From Lichenostomus cassidix (taxonomy: Eukaryota > Chordata > Aves > Passeriformes > Meliphagidae), in NCBI GenBank assembly GCA_008360975.2, contig CM039182.1:94015443-94079442 (forward strand): a stretch of 64,000 nucleotides of DNA, written 5' to 3'. Below, in pieces: positions 25,091 to 50,177 of the stretch. Both the position numbers and the translations under genes were made by a program. Numbering within the stretch: position 1 is the first letter of the stretch; the number at the start of each line of letters is the position of its first letter. The notes under the pieces are model-generated. The model searched no databases. It was given only the letters and a program-made list of their open reading frames with translations, and was not told the DNA's origin.

Positions 25091-28000
25091 CTGAACTGAG
25101 ACAGGTGGCCAATTGCTTTGTAAGACAAATGTTCATTATTGCCAAAATCTGTGCTGTGATTCCATGCATAATTAAGGGAAATGCATTTTACTGGACTGTG
25201 GAAGCTGATAAGCACATAACAAAATGTTTTGTGTTTATTTGTGTTAAAAGTTCAGCTTTGGATCATCCACCCAGGTAGCCCTTTCAGCTCCCAGGCAGCT
25301 GCAGTGTGCAGAACAGTGTTGGGAGAGGTAGGTCCTGGCACACAGAGAAAAGTCAAAGCTTTACCTCCACTACTGAGTTGGCATAACCCAAGATTTCACA
25401 CCATAACCATACCACAATCTGCAGCTATCAGCACACTTTGCATACTCTTGATATATTTAGATAGTAGTTGATGGGTTGATAGTGTTTAATTAAGCTCAGC
25501 ACAGTTAAAACCAGCTAAGCTTTGGCAGCTGCTCCTGTCATTGTAAATTGAGTTTTGTATTTTGGACAAGGGAATCAGGGAAACAAGATGAAAATTATCC
25601 CTTTTGCACCACCCCCTGGTACTTGGCAACAGGGAACTACCAAAAACTGCTGCCCAGTCAGAATTGTCTGTACTAGAACAACATTTTTCACATTACACAC
25701 ACTCAGCATATTTATTAAACATCTCTAATGAAGCATAGCCATATGTATGTATGTGCATATTCACACACATGCTCTTATACATACAAGTATATTTGTGCAC
25801 ATTTACATATAAATTTACACAAATATTGGCTGCAATCACAATGGAACAAAACTGTTTCTCTGAAAGTGATTATTTAATCCCAAAGAGCTTCCTGAAAGAA
25901 GATCAGACATATTAGCCTTCAATACTTTTGAACTTGTCCCACTGGAACAAGCTTAAATCCCTCTTTAATATTGGGTTAAATAAGGAATTTGTTGTCACTC
26001 TTTTGAACAATAAAAAATGGTTGCAAGAAGCTATGTGTGTTCCTGGTGGACCTGTAAACTCTTTGAAAACAATTTTCACATATTTTCCAGCAAGGATGGA
26101 CTGCCTTGTTCCAGATTCTAACGCTACCCTGGGGGGATTAAGACGTTCAGAGTTTACACTGAGTTCTGCACACATCCCAGGGAAAACAGACTTGTTCATC
26201 CTGGCTGCAGATTTTTAGGTGAGAGGTTGAGCTGCTGCTCTGTGCTGTCCATGGGTCAGTAGAACCACTCAGATTTGCAAAGAGCCAGAAGAGCAGTGCA
26301 GGGTTTTTCAGGGCTGGGTTAAGACGTTTTCATGAACCAGTTTAGGAGATGCCACAATTCTTCACTTCTCCATGAAGGTAGGATGAGCATGTAGATGCAC
26401 TAAAACATGCAGGCCAAAGTTCTTAAAGTGCTGTATTTACTAAGTAACATTGTGATATAGTGACATAGTACTTTCAGATGTCTTAATCTGACTATTTTTA
26501 AGCCATCTGGTTTGAACCACAAGCTGGTACAGAGCTGATACCAAAGGAACTAAACAGCAAGCTTCCCTGCACTTTTAAGCACCAATAAAATAATCTGTAA
26601 ACTTTCAAACTGAGATTTGACAGAGGGCTTGAGCCTATGCCAATTTAAAGTACATAAAAATTCCCTCTGGCTTACATCTGTGAAGACAAGGGAGGATAAG
26701 AACAGTGTCAATTTAGGAATATATGTGAGGAAAGATCACTCTCTGGAAATGCATATTTCCTAAATATTGTGAACTCATCATGAATACTTCAACTCAACAA
26801 ATATTTGCTGAATCCTCTAATAAAGAGGCCAAAGAAAGCTTTGGCAAATGTAAATCTGAATTGACTTAGACATAGAATCAGATGATTTGAGAACTGATAG
26901 CAAAGCTATAAAACACAATAAAAGCCATCAGTGGGCAAGTGATAGTTTCTGCCAGTTGACCTCTTCAGAGCTTCTCACACTTGAGGATTGTTTTAACCTT
27001 TTATATTTTCCCTTGTTCCTGATGTACATTTATACATTTTGGGGGCAGTGGAGGAGTCAGTTTCTTTAATAGTGAGAAACCAAGCCTGCAGACATCACTG
27101 TGAAGCCTCTAGGTGATCTGGGATGTCGAGGGGCTCCTGTGCTTTGACAGGTTCTGGAACCTGCCAGAAGTGAGGGTATTCTGCCCAGTTAGTAGGAACT
27201 GATTAAAAGCAGAAACTGAAGTGGGCTCTTACAACCTTTCCACATAAACAGTGAAGAGTAAGGCAGCAGCAAATGTCCGTTCAGCACGGTTCTGCTGAAG
27301 TGTATCAACACTTTCAGATACATTTACAAGGAGTGGGTGGGTGGGGTGGAGTAACAGGGTTCTCCCCCACAGTTTAGACCAGGAAGTCGCTGCCAATTTA
27401 ACACAGATGAGTAACTCAATAGTTTATTTAAATGGAACACATTGGATCTGAGATAAATAATTTTTTCTGTATTTTGAGTACTATAACAGATAACACAAAA
27501 TGACATAAACATGTAAAAATGCAAGAATAGTGCAAAATTACTTCTGTAACACAAGGCAAATATTGGCAACTGGCAGCATTTTAATAGCAATAATAGGAAA
27601 CAGATCAGATAAAGCACTAATTTATATTGCATGGTAGAAAGTCAACTACTCTACTGGCTTTTCCATGTTGTAACACAGGAGAAAGATCAGTTACACACAG
27701 TCAAACCAATGAAAGGTAACTAAACCACAGCATTCAACAAGTAGCCTTGTATACTAATTTTCAGACAAAATGCAAATATAATTTGATTTCTTGCTGAGAA
27801 TATTGCTCTAACCTCTTTTAGTATTTGTCTTGGCTTGTATTTTTTTGTATTCTGTATAAGAAAATGGCATGTTGTTGAAGAGCCCACTTTCTTTTAAACA
27901 CTGGCACCCTGAAGTTAGAGCTATGTTAACAGCACCATTTGAGAAAAAACCAAAAATTGTTATAACAGTAGGACAAAATCCAGCTCTGAAGAATAAGATA

Positions 28001-28364
28001 AATAGAAACACAGCTATTGAAATATAAACTTAAAAAAAAGTTTTCACTAAGTGCAGAAAGTCCCATTGTATTAATTCCTTTAGAAAAAAAGATTTGCAAA
28101 TGTATGTCCAAAACAAATGTTAAGCTACAGTTCTGTAATGTCTGAATCTAGGAGCTAGTGTGACATTTGATTCTTATTTTCCAGGTAACACAATAATATT
28201 CACTTCAAAGTAGCGATTATGAGACAACAATTATGGGAATATATTTGTATTTGCACCTTGAAGTAGGTCACTGAAGACACACTTATGGCAATAAAATTAC
28301 TCAAAGGGCAACTAACTACAGGTTATGTATGAACTCCTGAAGAATGATATTGTCAATTTAACTT
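25091..28364. other. Intergenic, no gene recognised
   Basis: AT-rich DNA. A degenerate ATGT/ATAC-type simple-sequence stretch lies at 25740-25830. Overlapping ORFs of about 95 codons on both strands at 25912-26218 have no recognised similarity. Confidence 0.6.
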
Positions 28365-28545
28365 AAAAAATCTTTTACAGAGCAGTTTCACATCTAAAAA
28401 TCGTCAAAAATTACAACAAGAATTAATGAAGCTTGAGTAAAATCCACCCTTTAAATTATTCCCCTAGGAATAAAATTGTTTATTTTCTAACCATTTGACT
28501 TGACAAGGAAAACTTATTAGAAATTTTTTACTGATGAAACAAACT
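28365..28545. repeat. 181-bp direct duplication, copy 1
   Basis: The copy begins AAAAAATCTTTTACAGAG and ends TGATGAAACAAACT. It is repeated almost perfectly at 28583-28765; by hand alignment I count three differences (two single-base insertions and one C/G change). It contains no ORF of note. Confidence 0.95.
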
Positions 28546-28582
28546 CCCAACAACAAAAAAAAAAAAAAAACCCACAAAACAA
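28546..28582. repeat. A-rich spacer between duplicated copies
   Basis: The 37-bp spacer is almost entirely A with CCCAACAAC and CCCACAAAAC interruptions. It is the only sequence separating the two copies and may mark the mechanism, either slippage or template switching at a poly(A) tract. Confidence 0.9.
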
Positions 28583-28765
28583 AAAAAATCTTTTACAGAG
28601 CAGTTTCACATCTCAAAAATCGTCAAAAATTACAAGAAGAATTAATGAAGCTTGAGTAAAATCCACCCTTTAAATTATTCCCCTAGGAATAAAATTGTTT
28701 ATTTTCTAACCATTTGACTTGACAAGGAAAACTTATTCAGAAATTTTTTACTGATGAAACAAACT
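28583..28765. repeat. 181-bp direct duplication, copy 2
   Basis: Near-identical to 28365-28545. It differs by an inserted C after CATCT, AAGAAG for AACAAG, and an inserted C in TTATTCAG. The very low divergence implies a recent event or an assembly duplication. Confidence 0.95.
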
Positions 28766-31700
28766 GGCCCAGACAGGGTAGCAAAGAATTAAATATTATA
28801 TCTTTAAAAACCCGACTAGAAACAAGAAAATAATTTGGAAGAATGATTAACTGTGTAAGCAAATAGCAGGACAGACATAATGTGATTCAAAACCTAAACA
28901 ATTTAGTTAAATTTTCAAATGCATTAGAGGCTTTTTAACCTGAACTGTCTGAAGAAGCTGATGATACATGGATTCACTTGACTGTATTTAACCCTCAATT
29001 TTTCATCCAGAAACAGCTACCAGTGACAAACAGCAAAATACACAAAGCTCAGAGATCCTCAAGGATGTTACTGCCCTCTTGGGAACCTGAATGGAGGAAA
29101 ACACAGAAAAAGTTTACATCATAGAAGAAACCAAAAGACAACTGAGAGCTGTATGACTAATAAGCAGGAAAAAAATATTGCTGTATTCCCACACCCCTCT
29201 TTGCATTCTGTTTACAATGTTTGGGTTCAGGGCATCCAAACTAAATGTGTGCATTTTTGTACAGAACAAGAAGGAATTCTCTCCATGATAAATTAGTGGT
29301 ATTATGCACAGATTTATCCTTTCTCTTAGATCTGGGGTTTTTTAATTTAAAGTCCTCAAAATATCACAATCACTTGTGGTTTTGGAAGAAGGAACTTCTG
29401 CTGCACAAGTCTATTCAAACCTTCTTAACCTGCTGAGGTCAAGCCGCTGAACCTCATCCTTAACTCTACAAGAAAGTAAGAGACAGAATTTTAAGAAACT
29501 ATTATTTAGCATTTGTAAATTGTCAGCCATGCAATAAATTAACTCCTAACCCAAAACAATCCCGTAGCAATGGAAAGTGGATAGGATAACAGAAAAAAAT
29601 GTTACAATAGCAAATTTTTTTTGAGCATGTCTCAAGTACTTAGGTACTAACAACCTACTGATGCACACAGTCCAAAGGTTATTTCTGCTACTAGATTTGA
29701 TTGTGGAATTTTCTACCATCATAAAATAAACTGCTTTCCCATTGAAAGATTGAACATTTTCAGAATCTTTTTTTTCAATGAAACCAACTATTTTCACTAC
29801 ATAGAAAAGGTATTATTTCCACCTACTATTTCACATCAAGAAAATGTTTGAAAGATGGCTTTGTTGAAATTTTTGTAGAATAGCATTCATATTATAAGAT
29901 TAATTCCTAAATGGTGGGTTTAGGGATACCCTAAAACAGGGATACCCTGTTTCTTCTTCTTTTAGAAGAAACAGTCCAGTAAATCTCAGCTCAAAACTGC
30001 CGAGAATTTTTATATAATTCCAATTGTGTGGACCTCCTACAATATTCTTATGTTCACACCAGATTCTTACAGTAATGGCAGCAAATACTTTCTGGTGAAA
30101 TACTACTGTTATTACTTTATGTGATGAATTTGTATCTTCTCATTTGCTAAATGAAATTTGGCAGCTGAAACCAAAAGTCAGTGTCTCACTGCAGCACAGG
30201 ACCAGAACAACAGGAAGAGTTTTGGAGATCAGTGGAAAAGGCTTGGGACCTTCAGTGCTGCCATTTTTAATATATCTGTTCTTCCACCAACATTTGCAAT
30301 TATGCAAATGCTTCTTTTAAGACATCTTTGTGCAGCAGTAAATGCTGTCCTTTGGAAGCTCTGCTTTTCTGATTGGTCTTAGAAAACAAATTTCCCTTTC
30401 CCAGCAGTTTTTGACCTTGAAAATGATAGGATGACGTTCATTGATAAAGAACTAAGCATGAAGACTCTTAGTATTAGAATCAAATGTTCAGCTTAAAAGG
30501 TTAAGTACTTCTCTCCTGTTGCTTTATTAAGACACTCAAACAAAACAAAGAAAAAAATTACTATTATGCTGTGATTTCCTGGACAAGTCAAGAGGCTGTG
30601 CAACTTGGCACATAAGTCATAAAAACCAACCCTTTTTGCAAGGTAATTGTAAAAAATGTTTTTATTGTCATGAATTATAGAACAAAGTCCTTCCTGCTGA
30701 CTACATCACTGAATTCCAATGTAAGGACTTCTCACACATAAATCTTGCTACACAGTAAATTTGAAAACTTACAAGTAATTCCCAAGTGTTCAAATGAAAA
30801 CATGCACTCTGAATGCATGTGTAATAATACATAATAGAGGAATTTAGAGCAAAGCTTTCCAGAATCAAAACTGTAGGCACAAATCCAACAGCAGAAGTTG
30901 TTTTAGCTGCAGTTTTCTTTTTAAATCATCAGCACCAATGAAGAACCCGTACCAGTGGGATGCTTGGAAATCATATTTTAAACACTATATGGAAGACACT
31001 GTTTTCTCTCCAGGATTTAAGCGTTTTCTACCACAATCAACTCGATCCTGTGGCATTTAACTCATAAATAAGAAAAACGTCAGAGTAAAAAGAAAGTAAA
31101 GTTCTGACCATTTATAGAGACACCACTTCTGCTCATCAGTCCTCTGTGAAAGTCAGACTTTGGAGCTATGGATATCTGTGCTGATAACTAAAATAGAACA
31201 CCTCTGAAGGACCATGCTTGAACTGCCTGGCTTGAAGCAGGAGAGATGAAATGCTAGACCCAGGGACAAAATATGCTGAATACCAAAAATACCAAATATG
31301 CTTTATACCAAGTATAAAGGCCATAGATGGAAAGTTTCTATCCATAAAATTGACTTTTTTTAGGAAAAGCAGACAATTATATATATATTCACTGGAGGAA
31401 ATATATCCAGATAAGGAAAGAAAGAACATAAAGTGCATCTCTGAGACAAAAAACACTTTTGGCTACTTGTTACCACTTCCATTGAAGCTAAAAGCCAGGT
31501 TAAAAGATGTAGTTTATATCTTGCTTCTTTATTGCTCTGTTTTTCTATTTGCTTTGTGTAATAGACATTTTTGTGCTGTTCTGTCTGTGTGACCATCTTG
31601 CTTACTTCAATATTTTCTTCTGAGTAAATATACTCCTATTTATCTCTGAAACAGTTAACTGTATAGGTTACTCTTTCCTGCATGTTTTACAACTGACAAC

Positions 31701-33300
31701 TTGTGATAGTCATTCAGTCCCTAAACTCAGTGAGGTTCTTATGCTATATGCTAATGCTGTATCCTTAATATTCAAAGGAATGTTCACAGGACAAGCTTGC
31801 TTTATCCTGAAAAACTATTACTGACAACCACCCACAATGTGGGTTGAAATATCTTGTCACAAAACTAAATTTATTCCGTTTGTATGACAGAAAATTTTGT
31901 CCTTTGATTCGATCTCGGCAACAAAAACGCATTTAGCCACCTCATTTCATGCAAAAATATCAAATAATATTCACAGCTCCACTTCAATGGTTTATGGTTT
32001 TAACTTCAGCTCAGATTCAAATCAAACTTTGAAGTCCAAAAAGCAGGTTTATGTTACTATGAAAGAAAAATGAGCCAATCAAAACACAAATTTGTATAAA
32101 ACTCTAAGTTCTAGAATGTACAAAATGCCTTTGTTTTAACATTGCTTGTTTCACAAAAAAAAAAAAGGCAAAGCTTTATTTGCTATTGTCCAATAAAACT
32201 TGGCTTCTGTTACCTCATCAGCTTTCTCTAGAAGCCATTTCTTTAGTTAAGTGATTCCTTTGTAGACAGCTGATATCATCATCATGATCCAAAAGAGTAG
32301 GAACTATTACAGACATGTGACATTATTTTAATAAAAGAAAAACATTTAAAATTTGTAATACACATACCCAGAGTTTTCTTTCAATACACCAGAACACTTT
32401 AGGAAGAGGGTTTACTTCTTTTGGCTCTCTTTAACTTTGAATAACTTTCTTCTTTCTGCTCACAAAAACAAGACAAACAGAAAAGGACAAAAACCGGTAA
32501 AGAAAATGAAGCAGCAATACTAAGCTAACAGTTGAACTAAAAAAGTTGTTTCTGAGTGAAAGGCTTAGTTGAATAATAAGTTTTCTTAATAAAAGTTTCT
32601 ATTTTCCAATATAAAAAAATTAAAATATGGTTATAAGTACAGTGACTAAATAATTAAGATCACAGCTACTTTGAAAATACTCTACACGCTGGCAACCATA
32701 ACTTTCAAAACCAACTGATCATTTTTGAGATAATGACAAAGGCTTACTCTTCAGAGATGTGTTTAGCAGTGTCCCCAGTTAGCACCATTAAATTTTAATC
32801 TGGAGACAGGAGGAATCAGGCAAATAAGCATCAGAGAGTCCACCCCTACCCCAGTTAACAGACAAGTCTCTTTCCTATTGCTGACACACCACTGAAACTG
32901 CCTAAGAGCTGTGCACTCAGCTCCCCTGAGCCCAGTGGTGTCAGTGCTGCAGTGGCAGTGTGGCAGTGAGAACTTTCAGTGTCCTGACACTTCCCAGGAA
33001 TATCTTGCAGGGCTCAGAAAAACCTGTGCTCCTCTCAGCCTGCCTGGAGAGTGAGGAATGCACGGGCCACTTGTCACACCTGACTAGGACAGGACAGTAC
33101 CCCTTCTCCTTTCCAGCAGTGCTGCCAGACCAGCTACAAGTTCTCCATGCTCACAAGCCCTGGTGTGTCTCAGTCATTCCCAATGCCAGGCAAAGGACTT
33201 CAGCATTAATTCATATTGTGGTGGAAGTCTCCCCTCAATACCCAGAGTGAAATAACAAGATGGTTATTCTTATAATGACAGTTATTTTTAGTTGCTGGTT
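28766..33300. other. Intergenic / possible C18orf63 3' UTR tail
   Basis: AT-rich DNA with no supportable gene. On the minus strand an AATAAA (TTTATT on plus) at 32175-32180 is the nearest canonical poly(A) signal I saw downstream of the C18orf63 stop, so the 3' UTR could reach about there; this is inference. Three short hairpins cluster at 29920-29972. Confidence 0.5.
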
Positions 33301-33590
33301 TTCTTCTCTTTGTGAGAGTGACTCTACTGCTGCAGCACTGCAGTGCTGGGCCTGTAACCAGTGACTCAGTTGTGGCCCAGTGGAAGGGCCTTTCCCAGCT
33401 GCAGTTGCATGGGGCCAGCTCAGAGCAGCTGGGCTGGCGCTTCCCACACAAACTTTTGTGTTCCCTGCTGCAGCTCGAGCTCTGGGCTATGAGTGTGTCA
33501 GTGTGTTCCTCCAGCAGGCCCCTGGGGGTGCTGCACGGGCCTTCTCTGAGCTGCACGCACGGAGAGCACGGACTGTGTTCTTTTAATTAC
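33300..33590. other. Local GC-rich block
   Basis: About 290 bp of visibly GC-rich sequence with CAGCTG and CTGCAG clusters sits in AT-rich DNA, 350 bp beyond the C18orf63 stop. It is open in three frames over 70-116 codons, as GC-rich DNA often is. I recognise no protein similarity. It may lie in the C18orf63 3' UTR. Confidence 0.4.
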
Positions 33591-33942
33591 AGCTAAATCT
33601 TCTAGAATTGGCTTGTATTTGGCTTTAAAAATATAACAGAACATTGTTTCTAGAGAATGTTGCTAAATTCAAGCCCTTTAGATGAGAAACTCACAGAGCC
33701 ACTGAGAATGCCCTGAGTTATACTGGGCAGGATAAAACTGTTTTCTGTAGAATCAGAAAATCTGCTTCAGAAACAGTAACATTCAATAAACATTTCAGTA
33801 GTATCTTTTGCTCAAGACAAACATTTTAAATGAACTCTTCAAGTGACAGTATCATACCCAATGGTTACTGTTAATTTTATCCAGAGCAAACTCAGTAAGA
33901 TTTCTTAGTTTGCCCATTTCAACTGGAATGTGATAAAAAGTT

Positions 33943-46422
<12,480 letters not shown>

Positions 46423-46452
46423 GGTATATTGTTGATTGCCCCAGAGCAGTAC

Positions 46453-48559
46453 CTGGGTCTTAAAATAAAAAAAAATAATAATTTGTTTTTATAAGACAGA
46501 TATTTGTTTAGATAACTTTATAAGTATATGGTATTAGGTAAATGAATAATCAATCATCTTCTGATTTAGAATATGTAGAAAATACAGTTTGGTCAGCTAA
46601 AACAACTGAATATCCTCTTTCTATATGAAATGTATTATGCTTGAAAAAAAATATTTGCAAGATATTCAAAGTAAAGACAAAGACAAAAAAATACAGAGTA
46701 CATGTTTGATCATGGAAATATCAACTGAGCCACATGTGCTGGAACTCCGTCATTTTTGGAACTTCCTAAAAACCACCTAAAAGAACCCAAAGAGACAGAA
46801 TTTCAGACTAAGAATATGATTCTTTGATGCTGTACTAACAAATTACATGTGAGTGGGAATAACATGAAGTCATGTTACCCACATTGTTGGGTGCCTGATG
46901 TGTCCTTTGCCTTGCAGCACAGGCCAGGCTCAGTCTAATGAGTCATATTATTACTTTGTCATATTTATGACAAAAAAAACCCCTAACATTTCATTATTTG
47001 AAGAAAAAGACACCTTTTAGCTGTAGCACCTTTTTCAATCGAAGTATGTCATAGAAAGATAAGCAGTTGGAAAGCCAGGAACAAACACTGTATTCCAGAA
47101 AAAGCTGGTTTAATAACTCCCCTCTCTTCAAAACCTAAAACACTTTTGCCAAATGCTCTCACCAATGCAGTGAGGACAGCAATAAATACATTGGTTCCAA
47201 ATTTTATGAACCCACCAGGCATTCACCTGAAAAGCAATTTTTAAAATTGTGATTAAAAAAAATTATGAACTGGAAGTTTATTTTGAGGAACAATGTCAAA
47301 GATAACTTTGTTGTTCTGATTTTGCTTTGCTTTCTTTACAGCGTAACACATTAAACAGATTAACCTCAGCCCTATCCTAGAACAATCACAAGGTGAGTGT
47401 TTTAGAACTGTAATTTAAAAGACAATAATGTTTCCTTGTTTCTTACCCTTAAAGGAAAACACATTTCCATGTTTTTCAGCAAAACACAATTCAATTTTTT
47501 TTCAGCAATCAGGAAAAGTAGGGGGTATTTTAAATGCCAGCCAAGACTATCACTTCATCAGAGAATTCCAAAAGCTACAGCTCAATGGAAAGGACCATTT
47601 TAAACAAATGAGAAAAAAAATCTTGTCCTTATGCAACCATGGAAAAGAAAATGGAGTCCTCAGCTTTCATAATGTTTATTGGGGATTTTTATGGCAGATA
47701 TGTTGTAAAACACTTGCTGCAACTCTCCGGTGCCCTGCTTGCTGTTTGAGGATGATTCCCCTGTGGGAACCACTTGATGTATTAAACCTAAGTTAAATCT
47801 TCCCAGACATCTTAAAAGCTAATGGGACAGATTGCTTGCAAAAGGCTTCTCCCTTCAGGGGAGAGGATAAAGAGAAAAGTAGCAGTTAACAAAGAACTGC
47901 CAGTTAAGAAAGAACTACTGGTTATAAATCATCGGAAATAAACACAACTGCCTTCTGTGAGAGAGGACTTTATGAGTGTGGGAGAAATGACACCTTTAGA
48001 TGACACCTTCAGATACCAAGGGACATGAACTTGAAAACAGCGCTGAGCCCCTGCTCAGCTGAACAGAACATCAGTCAGGCAATAGCCATTCCTGGGTTTT
48101 GTCAAAGCAGACAAGCAAATCCCAGAGCTTGGCAGCAATATTTGCAATTTTCAGTAACCTGGAAGTCGGAATGAAGAGCCTCGTTATTAAAGCTGGGAAC
48201 AGCAGCAATCTGAGGGACAGTAGCTAGTCTTACTGTCAGGCTGACTGAAAAGTTGAGGCAGGATCTGAAGATGGTAGTACATTTGTACTTCAGTGAAGTA
48301 CAAAGCTGTTCTTGCACTCAGGCTCAAGGTGCAGAAGTTAAGCATCAGCTGGTCACGCTGGGTAAGTTTTATGCTACAAAAAAAAAACCCAAACAACCAA
48401 ATCCAGCCTGTAGTCACGCCCGAGTGTCCATGGGGCTATTGGTCCTGAGGCACCCAAGTTGTGCATGGACGTGACATGGGGATGTGGGGACCCACACTGG
48501 CCTGAAACACAAAGCCATGGAACATATCTGAGACCAGAGTGAAGGAAACACGTTTTACC
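46453..48559. other. Upstream region/first intron of C18orf63
   Basis: AT-rich DNA between the first coding exon of C18orf63 and the CpG-rich promoter blocks. A plus-strand ORF of 122 codons at 47428-47796 has no recognised similarity. A minus-strand donor-like CTCG/GTGAGG near 48609-48615 could end a non-coding first exon of C18orf63; this is inference. Confidence 0.45.
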
Positions 48560-49097
48560 TCAGGCAAAACCGAAGGGAAACAGGATGCTGGATTGGTGAC
48601 AGAGCCTCACCGAGAGAAGGGGAAAGCACTGCTCCCGGTGCCCTCAGCCCCCCTGGCAGCAAAGCAGGGCGGTGTGGCAGGGAAGCCTCTCTCCGAGCCC
48701 CGCGGCAGAGCTCTCCCCAGGCAAGGCGAGTGACTCCGGCGACAGCCGGGAGGTTTCGAGGAGCTGTGAGGAAGCTCCTGTGGCAGCGCTGCTCCCGCCG
48801 GGATCGCCTCACGGGCTGCGCGGGAAAAGCAGCAGCCGCGCGCCTCCCGCCCTGGGGCGCTGCCTCCTGCCGGGAAGGCTGTGCGACTTCCCGGGCAGCC
48901 CCTGCCTGCTGGGACACCGCAGGGACAGGGCAGGGCACAGCGCCGGTCGGAGTCCCGGCACAGCCGCGGTGTGTGTGGGCTGTGACTCAGCCCGCGCTGG
49001 GCGCTACCTGTGCCCGTGGCAAAGGTGCTTTGGCCGGGCACAGGCAGCTCTGCGCCGAGCTGGGGCGCCAGCCGGCTTTTCCACAGCTGCACGAGGA
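48560..49097. promoter_or_regulatory. CpG-rich block 1, probable C18orf63 promoter side
   Basis: A sharp rise in GC and CpG content between AT-rich DNA and a CR1 pair. Long ORFs on both strands here (for example 48607-49092 minus, 48672-49229 plus) are typical by-products of CpG islands and are not called as genes. Its position, upstream of C18orf63 and divergent from CYB5A, fits a promoter of C18orf63 or a shared bidirectional island. Confidence 0.6.
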
Positions 49098-49099
49098 TT

Positions 49100-49172
49100 A
49101 TTTAGCTTAGATGTCAGGGAAAACTTCTTACTGCGAGGGCGGGGAGGCACTGGAACCTGCTGCCCAGGGGGC
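49100..49172 (+). mobile_element. CR1 fragment, 5' part of an interrupted copy
   Basis: It reads like CR1 sense sequence (GTCAGGGAAAACTTCTTACTG, then GAGGCACTGGAACCTGCTGCCCAG) and stops where an antisense CR1 begins. Its continuation resumes at 49554. Confidence 0.8.
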
Positions 49173-49176
49173 CTGA

Positions 49177-49553
49177 ATCACAGAATCACAGAGTGTTGGG
49201 GTCGGAAGGCACCTCTGGAGATCACCTAGTCCAACCCGCCTGCCAAAGCAGGGTCGCCTGGAAGTTTCACAGGAACACATACAGGTCGGATTTTAATGTC
49301 TCCAGGGAGGGAGACTCCACGACCACCCTGGGCAGCCCCGACCAGCCCATCTCTGCCGCTCTCAATGTAAATGTCTTCCTCATGTTAAAGTGAAACTTCC
49401 TGGTTTTTAGTTTATGGCCATTGCTCCTTGTCCTGTCTCACTGAAAAGAGTCTGACAGCTCCCTGAGTTCTCCTCATAAGAGATGCTATAGACTCCTAAA
49501 CATCTTTGTGGCCCTGTACTGCACACTCTCCAATAGTTCCTCGTCTTTCTTGT
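49177..49553 (-). mobile_element. CR1 fragment inserted into another CR1
   Basis: It opens with the inverted 3' end (ATCACAGAATCACAGAG, GGGGTCGGAAGGCACC) and runs antisense through CTCCAGGGAGGGAGACTCC and CCATTGCTCCTTGTCCTG to CTCTCCAATAGTTCC. It splits a plus-strand CR1 in two. Confidence 0.88.
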
Positions 49554-49671
49554 TCTGGAAGTGTTCAAGGCCAGGCTGGAAAGGACTTTGAACAACCTTG
49601 TCTAGTGGTCCCCATGGCAGAGGAATTAGAACTAGATGATCTAGAAGGTCCCTTCCAACCCAAACCATTCC
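49554..49671 (+). mobile_element. CR1 fragment, 3' part of the interrupted copy
   Basis: It resumes CR1 sense sequence at TGGAAGTGTTCAAGGCCAGG and ends with AGGTCCCTTCCAACCCAAACC before the CYB5A CpG island. Together with 49100-49172 it forms one older CR1 with a short loss at the insertion point. Confidence 0.85.
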
Positions 49672-49806
49672 AGTGTGGCTCTACATTGCAAATCAGCGGT
49701 CAGCTCGTCACGGGGCACAGCCCCGCAGCCCGCCGCTGCCAAAGGTGGCCAACGCTGGCAGCAGGCAAGGGAGAAGCTGCTGTTCCGGCGCCCGGCACCG
49801 ACAGCA

Positions 49807-49930
49807 GCCCGAGCGAGCCCGGCGGGGGCTGTCCCGGCCCCGAGCGAGCCCGGCCAGGCTGTCCCGGCCCCGAGCGAGGCCGGCGGGACTGTCCCGGCCC
49901 CGAGCGAGCCCGGCCAGGATGTCCCGGCAC
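49807..49930. repeat. 30-bp GC-rich minisatellite in the CYB5A promoter
   Basis: Three full 30-bp units (49831-49860, 49861-49890, 49891-49920) plus partial units on both sides, each carrying GTCCCGGCCCCGAGCGAG. Units alternate between two subtypes (CGGCGGG-ACT-like and CGGCCAGG-like), forming a 60-bp higher-order repeat. Confidence 0.95.
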
Positions 49931-50177
49931 TGCCGCCCCGCCCGCCAGAGCCGCTCACGTGGGAGGGCGGAGAGGCGGTGGGAGTGGGCGGGGCAAGGTG
50001 GCAAAGTCCCGCCCCCGGCCGCCGCCAAGCTGCCCTCTGCTCTGAGTGGCATGTCCCTCCGCCAATGAGAGGCCGGCGGGGCGGGAGGGGCGGGGCGGCG
50101 GCAGGCGGTGATAGGGCCTGCGGCGAGGCCCCGGCCGGCGTGCGGTGTCGCAGCGTGTGGCGTGTGCGGTGCGGGAC

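Noticed and set aside
25912..26218. Overlapping ORFs of about 95 codons on both strands
   Set aside because: Both frames are open over the same DNA with no family resemblance; probably chance.
47428..47796. Plus-strand ORF of 122 codons upstream of CYB5A
   Set aside because: No recognised similarity, no promoter or splice signals that fit, and a length compatible with chance in AT-rich DNA.
48607..49229. Overlapping long ORFs on both strands in CpG block 1
   Set aside because: Composition-driven; the plus-strand frame runs straight into CR1 sequence, and no protein similarity is recognisable.
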